From assembly GCF_002608075.1 (NCBI RefSeq), contig NZ_LAHA01000018.1, positions 27 through 64,026 on the forward strand: a DNA stretch of 64,000 nucleotides. Reading direction: 5' to 3'. Shown in pieces: positions 37,152-45,292 of this stretch. Numbering within the stretch: the stretch's first letter is position 1; every line of letters starts with the position of its first letter. Under the pieces are notes generated by a model, which saw only the letters and a list, made by a program, of their open reading frames with translations, was not told the origin of the DNA and ran no database searches. The position numbers and the translations under genes are program-made. Source of the stretch: Nostoc linckia z4. Its GTDB lineage: Bacteria > Cyanobacteriota > Cyanobacteriia > Cyanobacteriales > Nostocaceae.

Positions 37152-38513
37152 TCACAAACTACTGACGCTGGGAAGGATTTCTACATCTGCTGCTACTTCG
37201 CCCACCCGCAGGATTTTAGCGCCTAATTGCTGCAACTTCATATCAAGTCGATCGTAGCCGCGATCGAGGTGCTGTAATCCTTGAATTGTGGTTTGTCCTT
37301 CTGCGGCTAGTCCTGCTAAGACTAGGGCTGCTGAGGCTCGTAGGTCTGTGCCTAATACAGGTGCGCCAGATAGCTTGGGTACTCCCCGAACGAAAGCAGC
37401 ATTGCCTTTGACGCGAATATCTGCCCCCAAACGATTTAACTCTGAGGCATGACGCAAGCGATTTTCAAATACAGATTCGTTGATTACGCTGTCGCCTTCA
37501 GCCAATGTCAGCAAAGCCATAAACGGCGCTTGCATGTCTGTGGGAAAACCTGGATGGTATTGGGTTTCAATATCTGTTGCCTTGAGGGTTTCTGCTGGCA
37601 GAATACGTAAGTGTTCTGGGGCTTCCTCAATGATTGTGACTCCAATATCCCGCAGCTTAGCAATCACTGGTATGAGATGTTCTGGAGCTACTGGTGAGAG
37701 AGTGAGTTCGGAGCGAGTAATTGCGGCTGCGACTAAAAACGTTCCTGCTTCAATGCGATCGGGGATAATACTGTAGTCAACAGAATGCAATTTGGGGACT
37801 CCTTCAATGATAATTCTGCTAGTCCCCGCCCCAGTAATTTTTGCTCCCATCGCGTTACAGAAGTTAGCTAAATCAACTACTTCTGGTTCTCTGGCAGCGT
37901 TTTCGATAATTGTTTCGCCGTCTGCTAAGGTAGCCGCCATCATCAAGTTTTCTGTGGCTCCGACGCTGGCGATATCTAAGTAAATCTTCGCTCCTTTTAA
38001 CCTGCGGCTGCTGCCAGGAACGTAAGCATTACAAATGCCATGTTCAATTTGCACTTCAGCTCCCATTGCTTGCAGTCCCCGCACATGCAAGTCAACTGGT
38101 CTTGCGCCAATGGCACAACCACCTGGTAAGGGCATTTGCGCGACTCCTAGTCTTGCCAGAATTGCACCAATGGCAAAAAAACTCGCCCTCAACTGGGTAA
38201 CTAGTTCGTAGGGAGCTTTTGAGGTTTTAATTTCGCTGGCGTTAATGTCTAAGATGTCACCTTGTCGTGTCAGGCGTACACCCAAAGCCGATAACACCTG
38301 ACCCATGCGCTCTACATCCGCTAATAGGGGAACATTACGGATGCGGCAATCACCTGGACACAGCAAGGCTCCAGCCATGATTACCAATGCTGCATTTTTC
38401 GCCCCGCTAATTTTCACATGACCTTGTAAAGGATGCCCACCCCAAATTTGCAAGACTGAGGAGTCTGCTTTCGGAGCAAATTTGGCATCTGATAAGTTAC
38501 TAGAAGGATTAAT
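37152..38513 (-). CDS. murA: UDP-N-acetylglucosamine 1-carboxyvinyltransferase
   Basis: MurA, the first committed enzyme of peptidoglycan synthesis (enolpyruvyl transfer from PEP to UDP-GlcNAc). Motifs are [37 protein letters not shown] with the catalytic/fosfomycin Cys, and [24 protein letters not shown] [19 protein letters not shown], ending in [16 protein letters not shown] and [13 protein letters not shown]. The core gives 433 residues from a TTG at 38453, but no ribosome site precedes it. The frame stays open about 40 codons upstream without ATG or GTG, and a perfect GGAGG lies 7 bases before an ATT at 38513. I annotate from there (453 residues), with TTG as the alternative. Confidence 0.85.
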   Translation of the reverse strand: MNPSSNLSDAKFAPKADSSVLQIWGGHPLQGHVKISGAKNAALVIMAGALLCPGDCRIRNVPLLADVERMGQVLSALGVRLTRQGDILDINASEIKTSKAPYELVTQLRASFFAIGAILARLGVAQMPLPGGCAIGARPVDLHVRGLQAMGAEVQIEHGICNAYVPGSSRRLKGAKIYLDIASVGATENLMMAATLADGETIIENAAREPEVVDLANFCNAMGAKITGAGTSRIIIEGVPKLHSVDYSIIPDRIEAGTFLVAAAITRSELTLSPVAPEHLIPVIAKLRDIGVTIIEEAPEHLRILPAETLKATDIETQYHPGFPTDMQAPFMALLTLAEGDSVINESVFENRLRHASELNRLGADIRVKGNAAFVRGVPKLSGAPVLGTDLRASAALVLAGLAAEGQTTIQGLQHLDRGYDRLDMKLQQLGAKILRVGEVAADVEILPSVSSL

Positions 38514-38977
38514 AATCCTACCTCCAGAAGTAATACGTATTTTAAATGTTTGAAGTTGGTTTTGATTCTACAGTAAAGATTCAAATTGTCCACGTTTTAG
38601 GACAAGATATTTGATTGAAAAATTGTGTTTCTGCCTATAAATCAAGACTAAAAGCCAATATTGGCAAGCTTTTCAAGATTTTGTCAACTCTCACAAAAAG
38701 TAGCAACTAAGTAATACTTACAAGTAGCACTTAATACTCAAGAATCTAACTTACGTGTTTGCTAAAAATCAATACTCCAAGCCATCAGTTAAGTCTTGTC
38801 AGCTGGAAATAGACTGAGACTTGAATTAATGACTGAGTTAATTTAGTATGGAACATTGACTGTTGACTGTAAACTGTCAACAATCAACGATGATATGCTG
38901 TTGTTTCTTTTTTTAGAGTTCCCTATCTGTTTCGTTTGTGTGAGGTTGCAAATAGTCAATTAAATGACTAAGTTTAG
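38514..38977. other. Intergenic region upstream of murA, 460 bp
   Basis: Contains the GGAGG site (38521-38525), AT-rich sequence, and a GACTGTTGACTGTAAACTGTCAAC inverted repeat pair at about 38863-38884. No ORF with coding character. Confidence 0.5.
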
Positions 38978-39889
38978 TTAATAAGTGGGATGATTTTGAG
39001 GCGATCGCGTATTTGGAGTTAAGCTCATTAAATCATCGATGTTGTGCTTCATTGTCTTGCAAATCGCATCTAAGGGTAAGTCATTAGCATCATACCCAAA
39101 CGGATTTTCTATTTCTAAACCGATGGCTTCAATGCCAAACAATGTAAAACCGACTAAAGCAGTAATCATACCTGTCCACCAACCCAGGCTATTGACAATT
39201 TGAAACGGCAGTAGAAAACAATATAGTATCAGTAATTGCTTCAGATGAATTGCATAAGCCAGTGGCATTGGGGTTTTTAAAATCCGTTCGCAAGCACCTA
39301 AATTATCCACAAGATTATTCAATAATTCTTGCATTGAAGTTAATTGGTAGCTATTGATACAATGATGATTGTATTGTTGCTGTAAATAATCTCCTATCCA
39401 AAAAGCTACTTCTATAGGAGGATTATTCATAATTTTTAGCTTCACATATTTACTAGATGACATTAATTCTTCTAATTCGTCATTAATCGGTTCTCCACGC
39501 AAGTGTATTTTAGTGGCCACAGCAAAAGCTACTAATAAATTTAATGCTGCAATTTTATGATTTTTATCTTCTGGAGAGGTTTCGTCAACGGATACCCAAA
39601 TTTGCCGTGCTAGATTTCGGACATTATTTACTATAGAACCCCAACATTTCCTCCCTTCCCAAAATCGTTCATAAGCAGTATTTGTCCGAAAAACAAGTAA
39701 CAAGCCCAAAACAATACTAGGAATAACGCTACCTAAAATAGGTTGGGATACAGGCTTATCCAAATGATGAAGTATAGAAACAAAAAATCCAAAAATCCCG
39801 CACCATAAAACGTTTTTGTAAATGGCTTTTATTACTGAACCTTTGAGTTGTAATGTCGTGTTTACCCATTTCAGGCTTACGGCACTCAT
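38978..39889 (-). CDS. Bestrophin-family ion channel
   Basis: A 303-residue membrane protein of the bestrophin/UPF0187 family: SLKWVNTTLQLKGSVIKAIY, IPSIVLGLLLVFRTNTAYERFWEGRKCWGSIVNNVRNLARQ (family signature), a central soluble helical part, and QLLILYCFLLPFQIVNSLGWWTGMITALVGFTLFGIEAIGLEIENPFGYDANDLPLDAIC near the C-terminus. Relatives include thylakoid VCCN1-type chloride channels and bacterial pentameric channels. ATG start; monocistronic. Location could be plasma or thylakoid membrane. Confidence 0.9.
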   Translation of the reverse strand: MSAVSLKWVNTTLQLKGSVIKAIYKNVLWCGIFGFFVSILHHLDKPVSQPILGSVIPSIVLGLLLVFRTNTAYERFWEGRKCWGSIVNNVRNLARQIWVSVDETSPEDKNHKIAALNLLVAFAVATKIHLRGEPINDELEELMSSSKYVKLKIMNNPPIEVAFWIGDYLQQQYNHHCINSYQLTSMQELLNNLVDNLGACERILKTPMPLAYAIHLKQLLILYCFLLPFQIVNSLGWWTGMITALVGFTLFGIEAIGLEIENPFGYDANDLPLDAICKTMKHNIDDLMSLTPNTRSPQNHPTY

Positions 39890-40345
39890 GTAGTCACCCT
39901 AAGAGAACATCTTAATAATTACTTAAAAATAATAACTCTAGAATCAGCATTATTGCCAAGGTATGTAGCGTAAAAAGTAGCCCGAAAAACCCGTGATATC
40001 AAGTTCGCCTAAATACTCACCATAAGAATAACGCAAAGAATTTTTAATCGTAAGTGATTTTCCGAAGTTGATGTGAAATATTTTTAGAGCAACGAGTATA
40101 TAGCAATGAACAATTCAAAAGTGATACCTAAGAACGGCTATGTCTACGCAGCTAATTGTTAAGAAATGTAAAAAATACTGGCTGGCTGCATAAATGTCCC
40201 AAACTGCCTTGATAACTCTGTAGAAGAAAAGGTACATGCCCATCGATGATGACCATAGGGTATTAATCTGTATCATGTACCCCAGTAAATCAGCAAGTTC
40301 TAACCTGTACAAATCCTGCCCTGTAAATTCAGTGTCTAGACATAA

Positions 40346-40750
40346 CTAAGTGTTATGTCTTTTTTCGTCATTAGTCTCAAAACTTTGAATTTCAATCAAA
40401 TAACCACTGGGATCGCGTAAAAAACAGTGATAAATATTATACCTTTTATTCATTGTGGGTGGCTTTTCAAACTTGACGCCACGTTCTTGGAGATATTTAA
40501 ACCATTCATCCACCTGCTGTGTCACCAAGGTAAAAATAACAGATGATTGGTTTTCCGGTGAAAGAATTGATGTTTCGCTTGCTTGGCAAAATCCCAAGTA
40601 TCCAGAGCCAGTAACACTGTAAATTCGACAGGTACCTTGGTCAAGCCACAACTCCAACCCTAGCTTTTGTTCGTAGAATTCTGTAGATGCATTGAGATTG
40701 TGGGTATAAAAGAAGGTAATTTGTTGCTCGATTTGGGGTTGATGAGACAT
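40346..40750 (-). CDS. VOC (glyoxalase/bleomycin-resistance fold) protein
   Basis: 134 residues from the ATG MSHQPQIEQQITFFYTHNLN; a longer frame starting at 40795 is unlikely. There are two beta-alpha-beta-beta-beta halves: TEFYEQKLGLELWLDQGTCRIYSV and VDEWFKYLQERGVKFEKPPT, ending in FLRDPSGYLIEIQSFE with the C-terminal metal-ligand Glu. The substrate is unknown; VOC proteins range from lyases to dioxygenases and binding proteins. Its upstream region overlaps the first of two duplicated sRNA-like units on the opposite strand. Confidence 0.8.
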   Translation of the reverse strand: MSHQPQIEQQITFFYTHNLNASTEFYEQKLGLELWLDQGTCRIYSVTGSGYLGFCQASETSILSPENQSSVIFTLVTQQVDEWFKYLQERGVKFEKPPTMNKRYNIYHCFLRDPSGYLIEIQSFETNDEKRHNT

Positions 40751-40759
40751 AAAATACAT

Positions 40760-40868
40760 TTGAGTATATACCCTAACGACATATAGCGATCGCATAGGTA
40801 AAAATTTATTTATGTTAGAAACCTGTTACTGCTCCAGAGCGCCATAGGCGTATCTGGAGTTTCTTTTT
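40760..40868 (+). ncRNA. Candidate small RNA, unit A
   Basis: TTTGAGTATATACCC ... CTCCAGA/TCTGGAG ... T-tract. It is about 110 bp and parallels unit B at 41255-41362. It overlaps the 5' region of the minus-strand VOC gene. Promoter position unknown; its existence is inferred from the duplicated layout and the terminator. Confidence 0.45.
40832..40868 (+). terminator. Orphan terminator 1 (CTCCAGA/TCTGGAG stem)
   Basis: CTCCAGA-g-CGCC-ata-GGCG-ta-TCTGGAG forms an 11-bp two-part stem, followed by TTTCTTTTT. No plus-strand gene ends upstream of it. Confidence 0.85.
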
Positions 40869-41008
40869 GAGACAGCTACGAAAATTTTATAAATCATCCG
40901 GATATACCAAAACAAGCTTGAAAGAGGATGCATACTGAATTATTTATATCTAACACGGAGCATCATTTTTGGTGTACTCCTTCCAGTAGCAAACAACTCT
41001 CGCAATAT

Positions 41009-41037
41009 AGCCCCAGCAGAACTGGGGCTGTTTTGCG
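41009..41037 (+). terminator. Orphan terminator 2 (AGCCCCAG stem)
   Basis: AGCCCCAG-cagaa-CTGGGGCT followed by GTTTT. The stem extends through CGCAA/TTGCG on both sides. No plus-strand gene is upstream. Confidence 0.8.
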
Positions 41038-41254
41038 TTGAAGGTAGTAAACTAAAACTACAACAGCAAGTCATACTAAGTTGTAATCAAAGATATAGCA
41101 GTCCTATGTGATTATGTCTATGTGGGTAGGCAACAGGTTTATAGAAGATTAAAGCGTAGGGAATTTTATTCACAAATTAAATCAGAGTCCTATAGTAATT
41201 TGAGTAGGAAGTAAGAATATTCTGAAGTATTAGCAAACATAAGTTACAATATTT

Positions 41255-41362
41255 GAGTGTATACCCGGATGACGTAGGATTCATTCATGGAAAAAATTGA
41301 TATAGGTAAATGCGTATCTTTCCTGACTCCAGATTTGTCATCAAACATTTCTGGAGTTTTTT
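41255..41362 (+). ncRNA. Candidate small RNA, unit B, with terminator 3
   Basis: Starts with TTTGAGTGTATACCC-like sequence and ends with ACTCCAGA (41326-41333) / TCTGGAGT (41350-41357), an inner TTTG/CAAA stem and a T6 tail. The same layout and spacing (about 70 bases from TTTGAGT to the stem) occurs at 40760-40868. No protein-coding ORF is present. Existence as an RNA is inferred. Confidence 0.5.
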
Positions 41363-41544
41363 CATTGTTAAAGTTTAAAATTACTCATTGAGTCTCAGCT
41401 AAAGTGGATATTTTCTTTTTAGATGAATTTATAAATAAAAAAATAGAATAATATAAAAGCCCTATATTTTCTTGTTGGAATATACTGCGATCGCACTTTC
41501 ACCTTTAAGGCTAACTTCAATGCGATCGTAGTTCATAAAAATAC

Positions 41545-42387
41545 TTATTTAACTGTAAATGTTACATAAATATCCTTTTTCATCTCTACTTCTGCTGGAG
41601 CATCAGGATCGTAAGTTGGTGTCAATAAAAAACTAGCAAAAGACGGTAAAGTAACTCCAGATTTGGAATTACACGAAGGATAGAATAAGGTGTAAAATGG
41701 CTCGGCTACAGAAGCAGCACCAAGTTTAACACCCATAGCACTTGCTAAAGCCTGAGCGCGACTTTGAGCATCTTTGATTGCTGATTGATAAACAGAATTT
41801 TGCAAAGCTTGGCAATCATTAACTGCATATTCGACGCCGACGTTATTGATACTTAAGTTTTCAATTTTGCTGCTTGCTTGATTCGCTGTACCAACAATTT
41901 CCTGAATGCGATCGCGGGTTGGTTTTTCCACTCTCACTAATATTTTGGCATTATTTTCACTGGAACTATTGTTAACTTTTACTTGAATTTTATCAGCACT
42001 GATTCCATTGGCAATTAAGCTATTAACTATTGGCTGGAGAGTTGCTTTAGTTAAGGATTGTTTGTTTTCTAAAGCAGGTGTAAGTGGATTTTGTCCTATT
42101 GATGTTTTGCCATTTGATGAGAGAACTAATAAAGTTCTCCCAGGGACTTGGGATAGTGTTGATGGTTGCGTTTGTAATTCTTCATTACTATCTTTATTAC
42201 TGAATACCAATTCAATATCCGCTGTATCCGCTGGTACTCTTACTAGTCCTTGACCCATTACCATTAATGAATGGCGATCGCTCGCTGGTGGATAAAATAA
42301 TTGGGCATTAGCGACTTTAGGTCTCAACGCTTCCATCCCCACAGTCATAGTTATACTTACTAGCATCACAGCAGTTATTTTTTTCAT
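41545..42387 (-). CDS. SIMPL-domain (DUF541) exported protein
   Basis: 280 residues from ATG at MKKITAVMLVSITMTVGMEA; an upstream ATG would add 12. The signal peptide is cleaved after about residue 28 (RPKVANAQ). The mature part is a SIMPL/DUF541 domain: LMVMGQGLVRVPADTADIELVFSN, IQEIVGTANQASSKIENLSINNVGVEY and AIKDAQSRAQALASAMGVKLGAA are typical. Located in the periplasm or outer membrane; relatives (YggE, BP26) are linked to oxidative stress, but the mechanism is unknown. Monocistronic. Confidence 0.88.
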   Translation of the reverse strand: MKKITAVMLVSITMTVGMEALRPKVANAQLFYPPASDRHSLMVMGQGLVRVPADTADIELVFSNKDSNEELQTQPSTLSQVPGRTLLVLSSNGKTSIGQNPLTPALENKQSLTKATLQPIVNSLIANGISADKIQVKVNNSSSENNAKILVRVEKPTRDRIQEIVGTANQASSKIENLSINNVGVEYAVNDCQALQNSVYQSAIKDAQSRAQALASAMGVKLGAASVAEPFYTLFYPSCNSKSGVTLPSFASFLLTPTYDPDAPAEVEMKKDIYVTFTVK

Positions 42388-42514
42388 GTTCTGGCAATGT
42401 CCTTTAAACATACTATTTGTCAAAGTTTACACGTCAAGAACAATATACTTAAGCTTTGATCTAAATAATTTAGTAATGATTGGGGATTGGGGAGATGTAG
42501 CTTAAGCTTTCCGC

Positions 42515-42660
42515 AGGGTGGGAGACAAGGGAGACAAGGGAGACAAGGGAGACAAGGGAGATGGGGTAGGTCTGTGCTGGGGGTAGGGGAGAATAATAAC
42601 TCTCCACTCATCAGTCAACAGTCAACAGTCATCAGTCATCAGTCATCAGTCCCCACACCC
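42515..42660. repeat. STRR blocks (GGGAGACAA and CATCAGT units)
   Basis: Five tandem GGGAGACAA 9-mers at about 42520-42558, then CAGTCAACAGTCATCAGT heptamers at 42610-42650. Confidence 0.85.
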
Positions 42661-42681
42661 GCTAGCTATACGTCAGGCCTA

Positions 42682-43059
42682 TTAGCCAAACCAATGAGAA
42701 GGTTCACAACCAAGTTGAACTATTTCACAAAGGTGATGGCTAATCCAATCTGACTTTTCTTGAACGATTGAGCAAATACCTTGGTGAATTAAATTTTGTA
42801 AATGTAGTTGCTGTTCTAAGCGTTTACGAGGCAACTGATAGTTTAGCAAGCTTTCTTGTTCAGCCTCAGCTAGGGGAATATTTCCGTCAGATATGACACT
42901 GTAAAAAGAGGGAATGCGGTTGAGGACGAAAGCAATTAACTCTTGGCGCAAGTCAGGAATTGCAAAGGCTTGCTGATATGGATGATATGGATATGTATCC
43001 AAAACGCTTTCAATCTCTCCTATTACTGATTGCTGAGTCAAATTAACTACAGTTTTCAT
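42682..43059 (-). CDS. ComFB-like protein (candidate cyclic-dinucleotide receptor family)
   Basis: A 125-residue soluble protein. The segment DLRQELIAFVLNRIPSFYSVISDG resembles the ComFB signature (…ALNRLPPxYxxxxxG), and the C-terminus SDWISHHLCEIVQLGCEPSHWFG is well formed. A ComFB protein of Anabaena (CdgR) binds c-di-GMP and controls cell size (recalled literature), so a receptor role is possible here. There is no partner gene nearby, and a 1.4-kb gap lies upstream. ATG start. Confidence 0.6.
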   Translation of the reverse strand: MKTVVNLTQQSVIGEIESVLDTYPYHPYQQAFAIPDLRQELIAFVLNRIPSFYSVISDGNIPLAEAEQESLLNYQLPRKRLEQQLHLQNLIHQGICSIVQEKSDWISHHLCEIVQLGCEPSHWFG

Positions 43060-43963
43060 AATTTTTTTAAACTCCTTTTTTAATTCAGTGAAAGATTAAT
43101 TAAGTAAACAACTTTTTTAGATGTAAAGTTGCCATGACGATCAGTTATAAATGATTCAACTGATAGATGCAATAGACTCTGAAGTTAGCCTTTTATGAAG
43201 GTAAAATATCAAACATTTTACTGTGCTGATTTGAGTTAAAGCTTATACTTACTTTTCAAGTATTTTGTATCAAAACAGCACGGGCTAGATTGAGAAGCTA
43301 CGATATTTTATATTTATAATACTTATTATTTCAAAATTATGTCTTTTTGGCAGAAATCTACATAAAACGCAGCATAAATTTTGAGGGATCAAGATTATGA
43401 GGAGAAGGCAACTTGTCTTGGTTATAAATTTTTAGTTAAATTTAACATTTTTGGTAATTAAGATTACTTTTAGGTTTGCTAGACAATTTACTGTTTCATA
43501 GACAGAATTTATTTGTTGCACATTAGTTGTATTAAGCTGGAAAATACTCAACTGCTAGACTGTCAAATCAGTCTAGCGACAGATGAAATAATTGAGTAAA
43601 AACGTTTAAAAAGTTCACATTATCTGAAAGCGTGACTAATACTAAGTTGAAGTCAAAGATAGTCAGTTGTGCTGGGAGTTGGGAGTGAGAACTCATTGGT
43701 GTCAACTTAAGGTAAAACCCTTGTAAAAACGCGATTTTGAATTTACTAACTTACCATCATGCTTGGCGTTACCCGACCCCGGCTTTGCTGGCGCAAAACC
43801 GCCCCTCCCCGAACTTCGGGGAGGTAATAAGCGTTTGAGCTTGAATTGACATTAATGGTGAGAACTTTGTGTCTACGTTGTTTCAATTATTTGGTGTGAG
43901 TCCTCTAAGTATTTAAACTACTACTGAGATGGAAAGGTGAGTAGTATAAAGTCTAGGACTCAT

Positions 43964-44065
43964 ATATAGCAATGCTATTTCAGTTGTGAACAATATCGGT
44001 GTTGACTGTTGACTGTTGACTGTCAATAACCCTAACACGTAATATTTCACAAATTATTTGGGATT
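43964..44065. repeat. Dispersed repeat, copy 2 (inverted relative to 5694-5780)
   Basis: TATAGCAATGCTATTTCAGT, then GTGAACAATATCGGTGTTGA, then GACTGTTGACTGTCAATAAC and AATATTTCACAAATTATTTG. It matches the reverse complement of 5694-5780, with three GTTGACT units instead of one. Confidence 0.75.
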
Positions 44066-44100
44066 ACTACGCGATCGCTCGTAATGATGAAATTATCTTG

Positions 44101-44231
44101 TGAGGAATTACGCAAGTACTATTTTGTCATTGCGACTGGAACGTAGTGTAGGGAAGCAATCCCAATGTCAGGGGGAGTGTCAACCCACCCCCTCTATTGA
44201 GGAAATTACGTTATTTTTGCGTAAGTCCTCA
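44101..44231. mobile_element. 131-bp element with 15-bp terminal inverted repeats
   Basis: Left end TGAGGAATTACGCAA; the reverse complement of the right end is TGAGGACTTACGCAA (one mismatch). The interior contains the common cyanobacterial GTCATTGCGA...GGAAGCAATC motif and a GTCAGGGGGAG/CACCCCCTC type stem. No coding capacity, so a MITE-like or palindromic repeat. Confidence 0.65.
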
Positions 44232-44449
44232 TTCAGGGATGAATCTTTTGAAGTTGTCATGGTTAGTAATCCTTCATAGAAGCAAGCTATAACTAGTGTC
44301 TTTGCACCAGAAAGGTAATCAGGCAAGAGACTTATCTCTCAATCGTTAGTTATCATCAAATGACAAACGAGAAAATTACTACTAATGACTGCTGAAAGCT
44401 AATAGTAGAATAAGGTACAGAAAAGCTGCACGGAAAGGAGGAAGCAAAA

Positions 44450-45292
44450 TTGGATGAGATGAGGGCGGCGCTAGAGTTAGCGACTGAGGAAGAACTACAA
44501 GACTTAACGGCAATTTTATTTAGTCGTAAGTTCAATCCCCTAGACTACGTTCATACACCCGAACCCATCGAAGTGCAAAGCCAAGACCGTAAAGCTTGGC
44601 TAGATGCACTAGAAGGTCGCTTCCGCTTTTTGGCGGCAGATGGGATTACAGTATTGCGGGGACGCACAGACCAAGTAACTTACCGACAAGCACTCGTTCA
44701 AGTATGCAAGTATCTAAAAATTACTTATTCTAATCAGTTGACAACCGTTGATTTAGAAGCAGAAGTATTTTTACATCTGCTAGGACAGGTGTGGAAAAAA
44801 TTGCCAGAACAAGAAAAACAAAAATTGACTCTACGGATACAGCGTCAGCTTATCAAATCAGATTTAAAACAACCTTTACCACTTTTATTGCAACGCGATC
44901 CCTTGGGGCTACTTTTTAAAGGCGGTAGTGCGTTGGTTGTTACTTCCATCCTCCAACCAGTTGTACTCAAGCAAATTGCCCGTCAATTTGCCATACACCT
45001 TGCCACCTACGAAGTAGCTAAACAGGCGGCCATTAAAGGCACGGAAGCTGCAACAACTCAGTTTCAAAGCTATGTAACTATGCAAATGGCCAGACGTGGT
45101 ATGACGGTGAGTGCAGCTCGTTATGGAGCAGTTCGCACCATGTTTACTGTGATTGGGCCAGTGATGTGGGCTTGGTTTTTTGCGGACTTGGGATGGAGAG
45201 CGATCGCTACTAACTATGGTCGCATCATCCCCACTATTTTCGCCTTAGCTCAAATTCGTCTCACTCGCGCTGAATGTTGGGAGCCAGCTTGA
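44450..45292 (+). CDS. YaaW-family protein
   Basis: A 280-residue protein of the YaaW/DUF3944-like family, recognised from DEMRAALELATEEELQDLTA, FNPLDYVHTPEPIEVQSQDR, LLLQRDPLGLLFKGGSALVV and the C-terminal ATNYGRIIPTIFALAQIRLTR. Two or three hydrophobic segments lie in the second half. A perfect AGGAGG precedes the TTG start by 8 bases; the next ATG (44459) is 17 bases from it, so TTG is preferred. The function of the family is unknown. The O-antigen ligase ATG lies inside this gene, overlapping by 19 bp, so the two are likely co-expressed. Confidence 0.85.
   Translation: MDEMRAALELATEEELQDLTAILFSRKFNPLDYVHTPEPIEVQSQDRKAWLDALEGRFRFLAADGITVLRGRTDQVTYRQALVQVCKYLKITYSNQLTTVDLEAEVFLHLLGQVWKKLPEQEKQKLTLRIQRQLIKSDLKQPLPLLLQRDPLGLLFKGGSALVVTSILQPVVLKQIARQFAIHLATYEVAKQAAIKGTEAATTQFQSYVTMQMARRGMTVSAARYGAVRTMFTVIGPVMWAWFFADLGWRAIATNYGRIIPTIFALAQIRLTRAECWEPA

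Larger units (their letters stand above)
43060..44449. other. Intergenic region, 1.4 kb, repeat-rich
   Basis: No convincing ORF. Contains a CTCCCCGAACTTCGGGGAG hairpin at 43805-43823, a dispersed-repeat copy at 43964-44065 and a 131-bp inverted-repeat element at 44101-44231. The promoter of the YaaW gene must lie in the last 200 bp. Confidence 0.6.

Noticed and set aside
40115..40312. 65-residue minus-strand ORF upstream of the bestrophin gene
   Set aside because: No ribosome site and no consistent composition.
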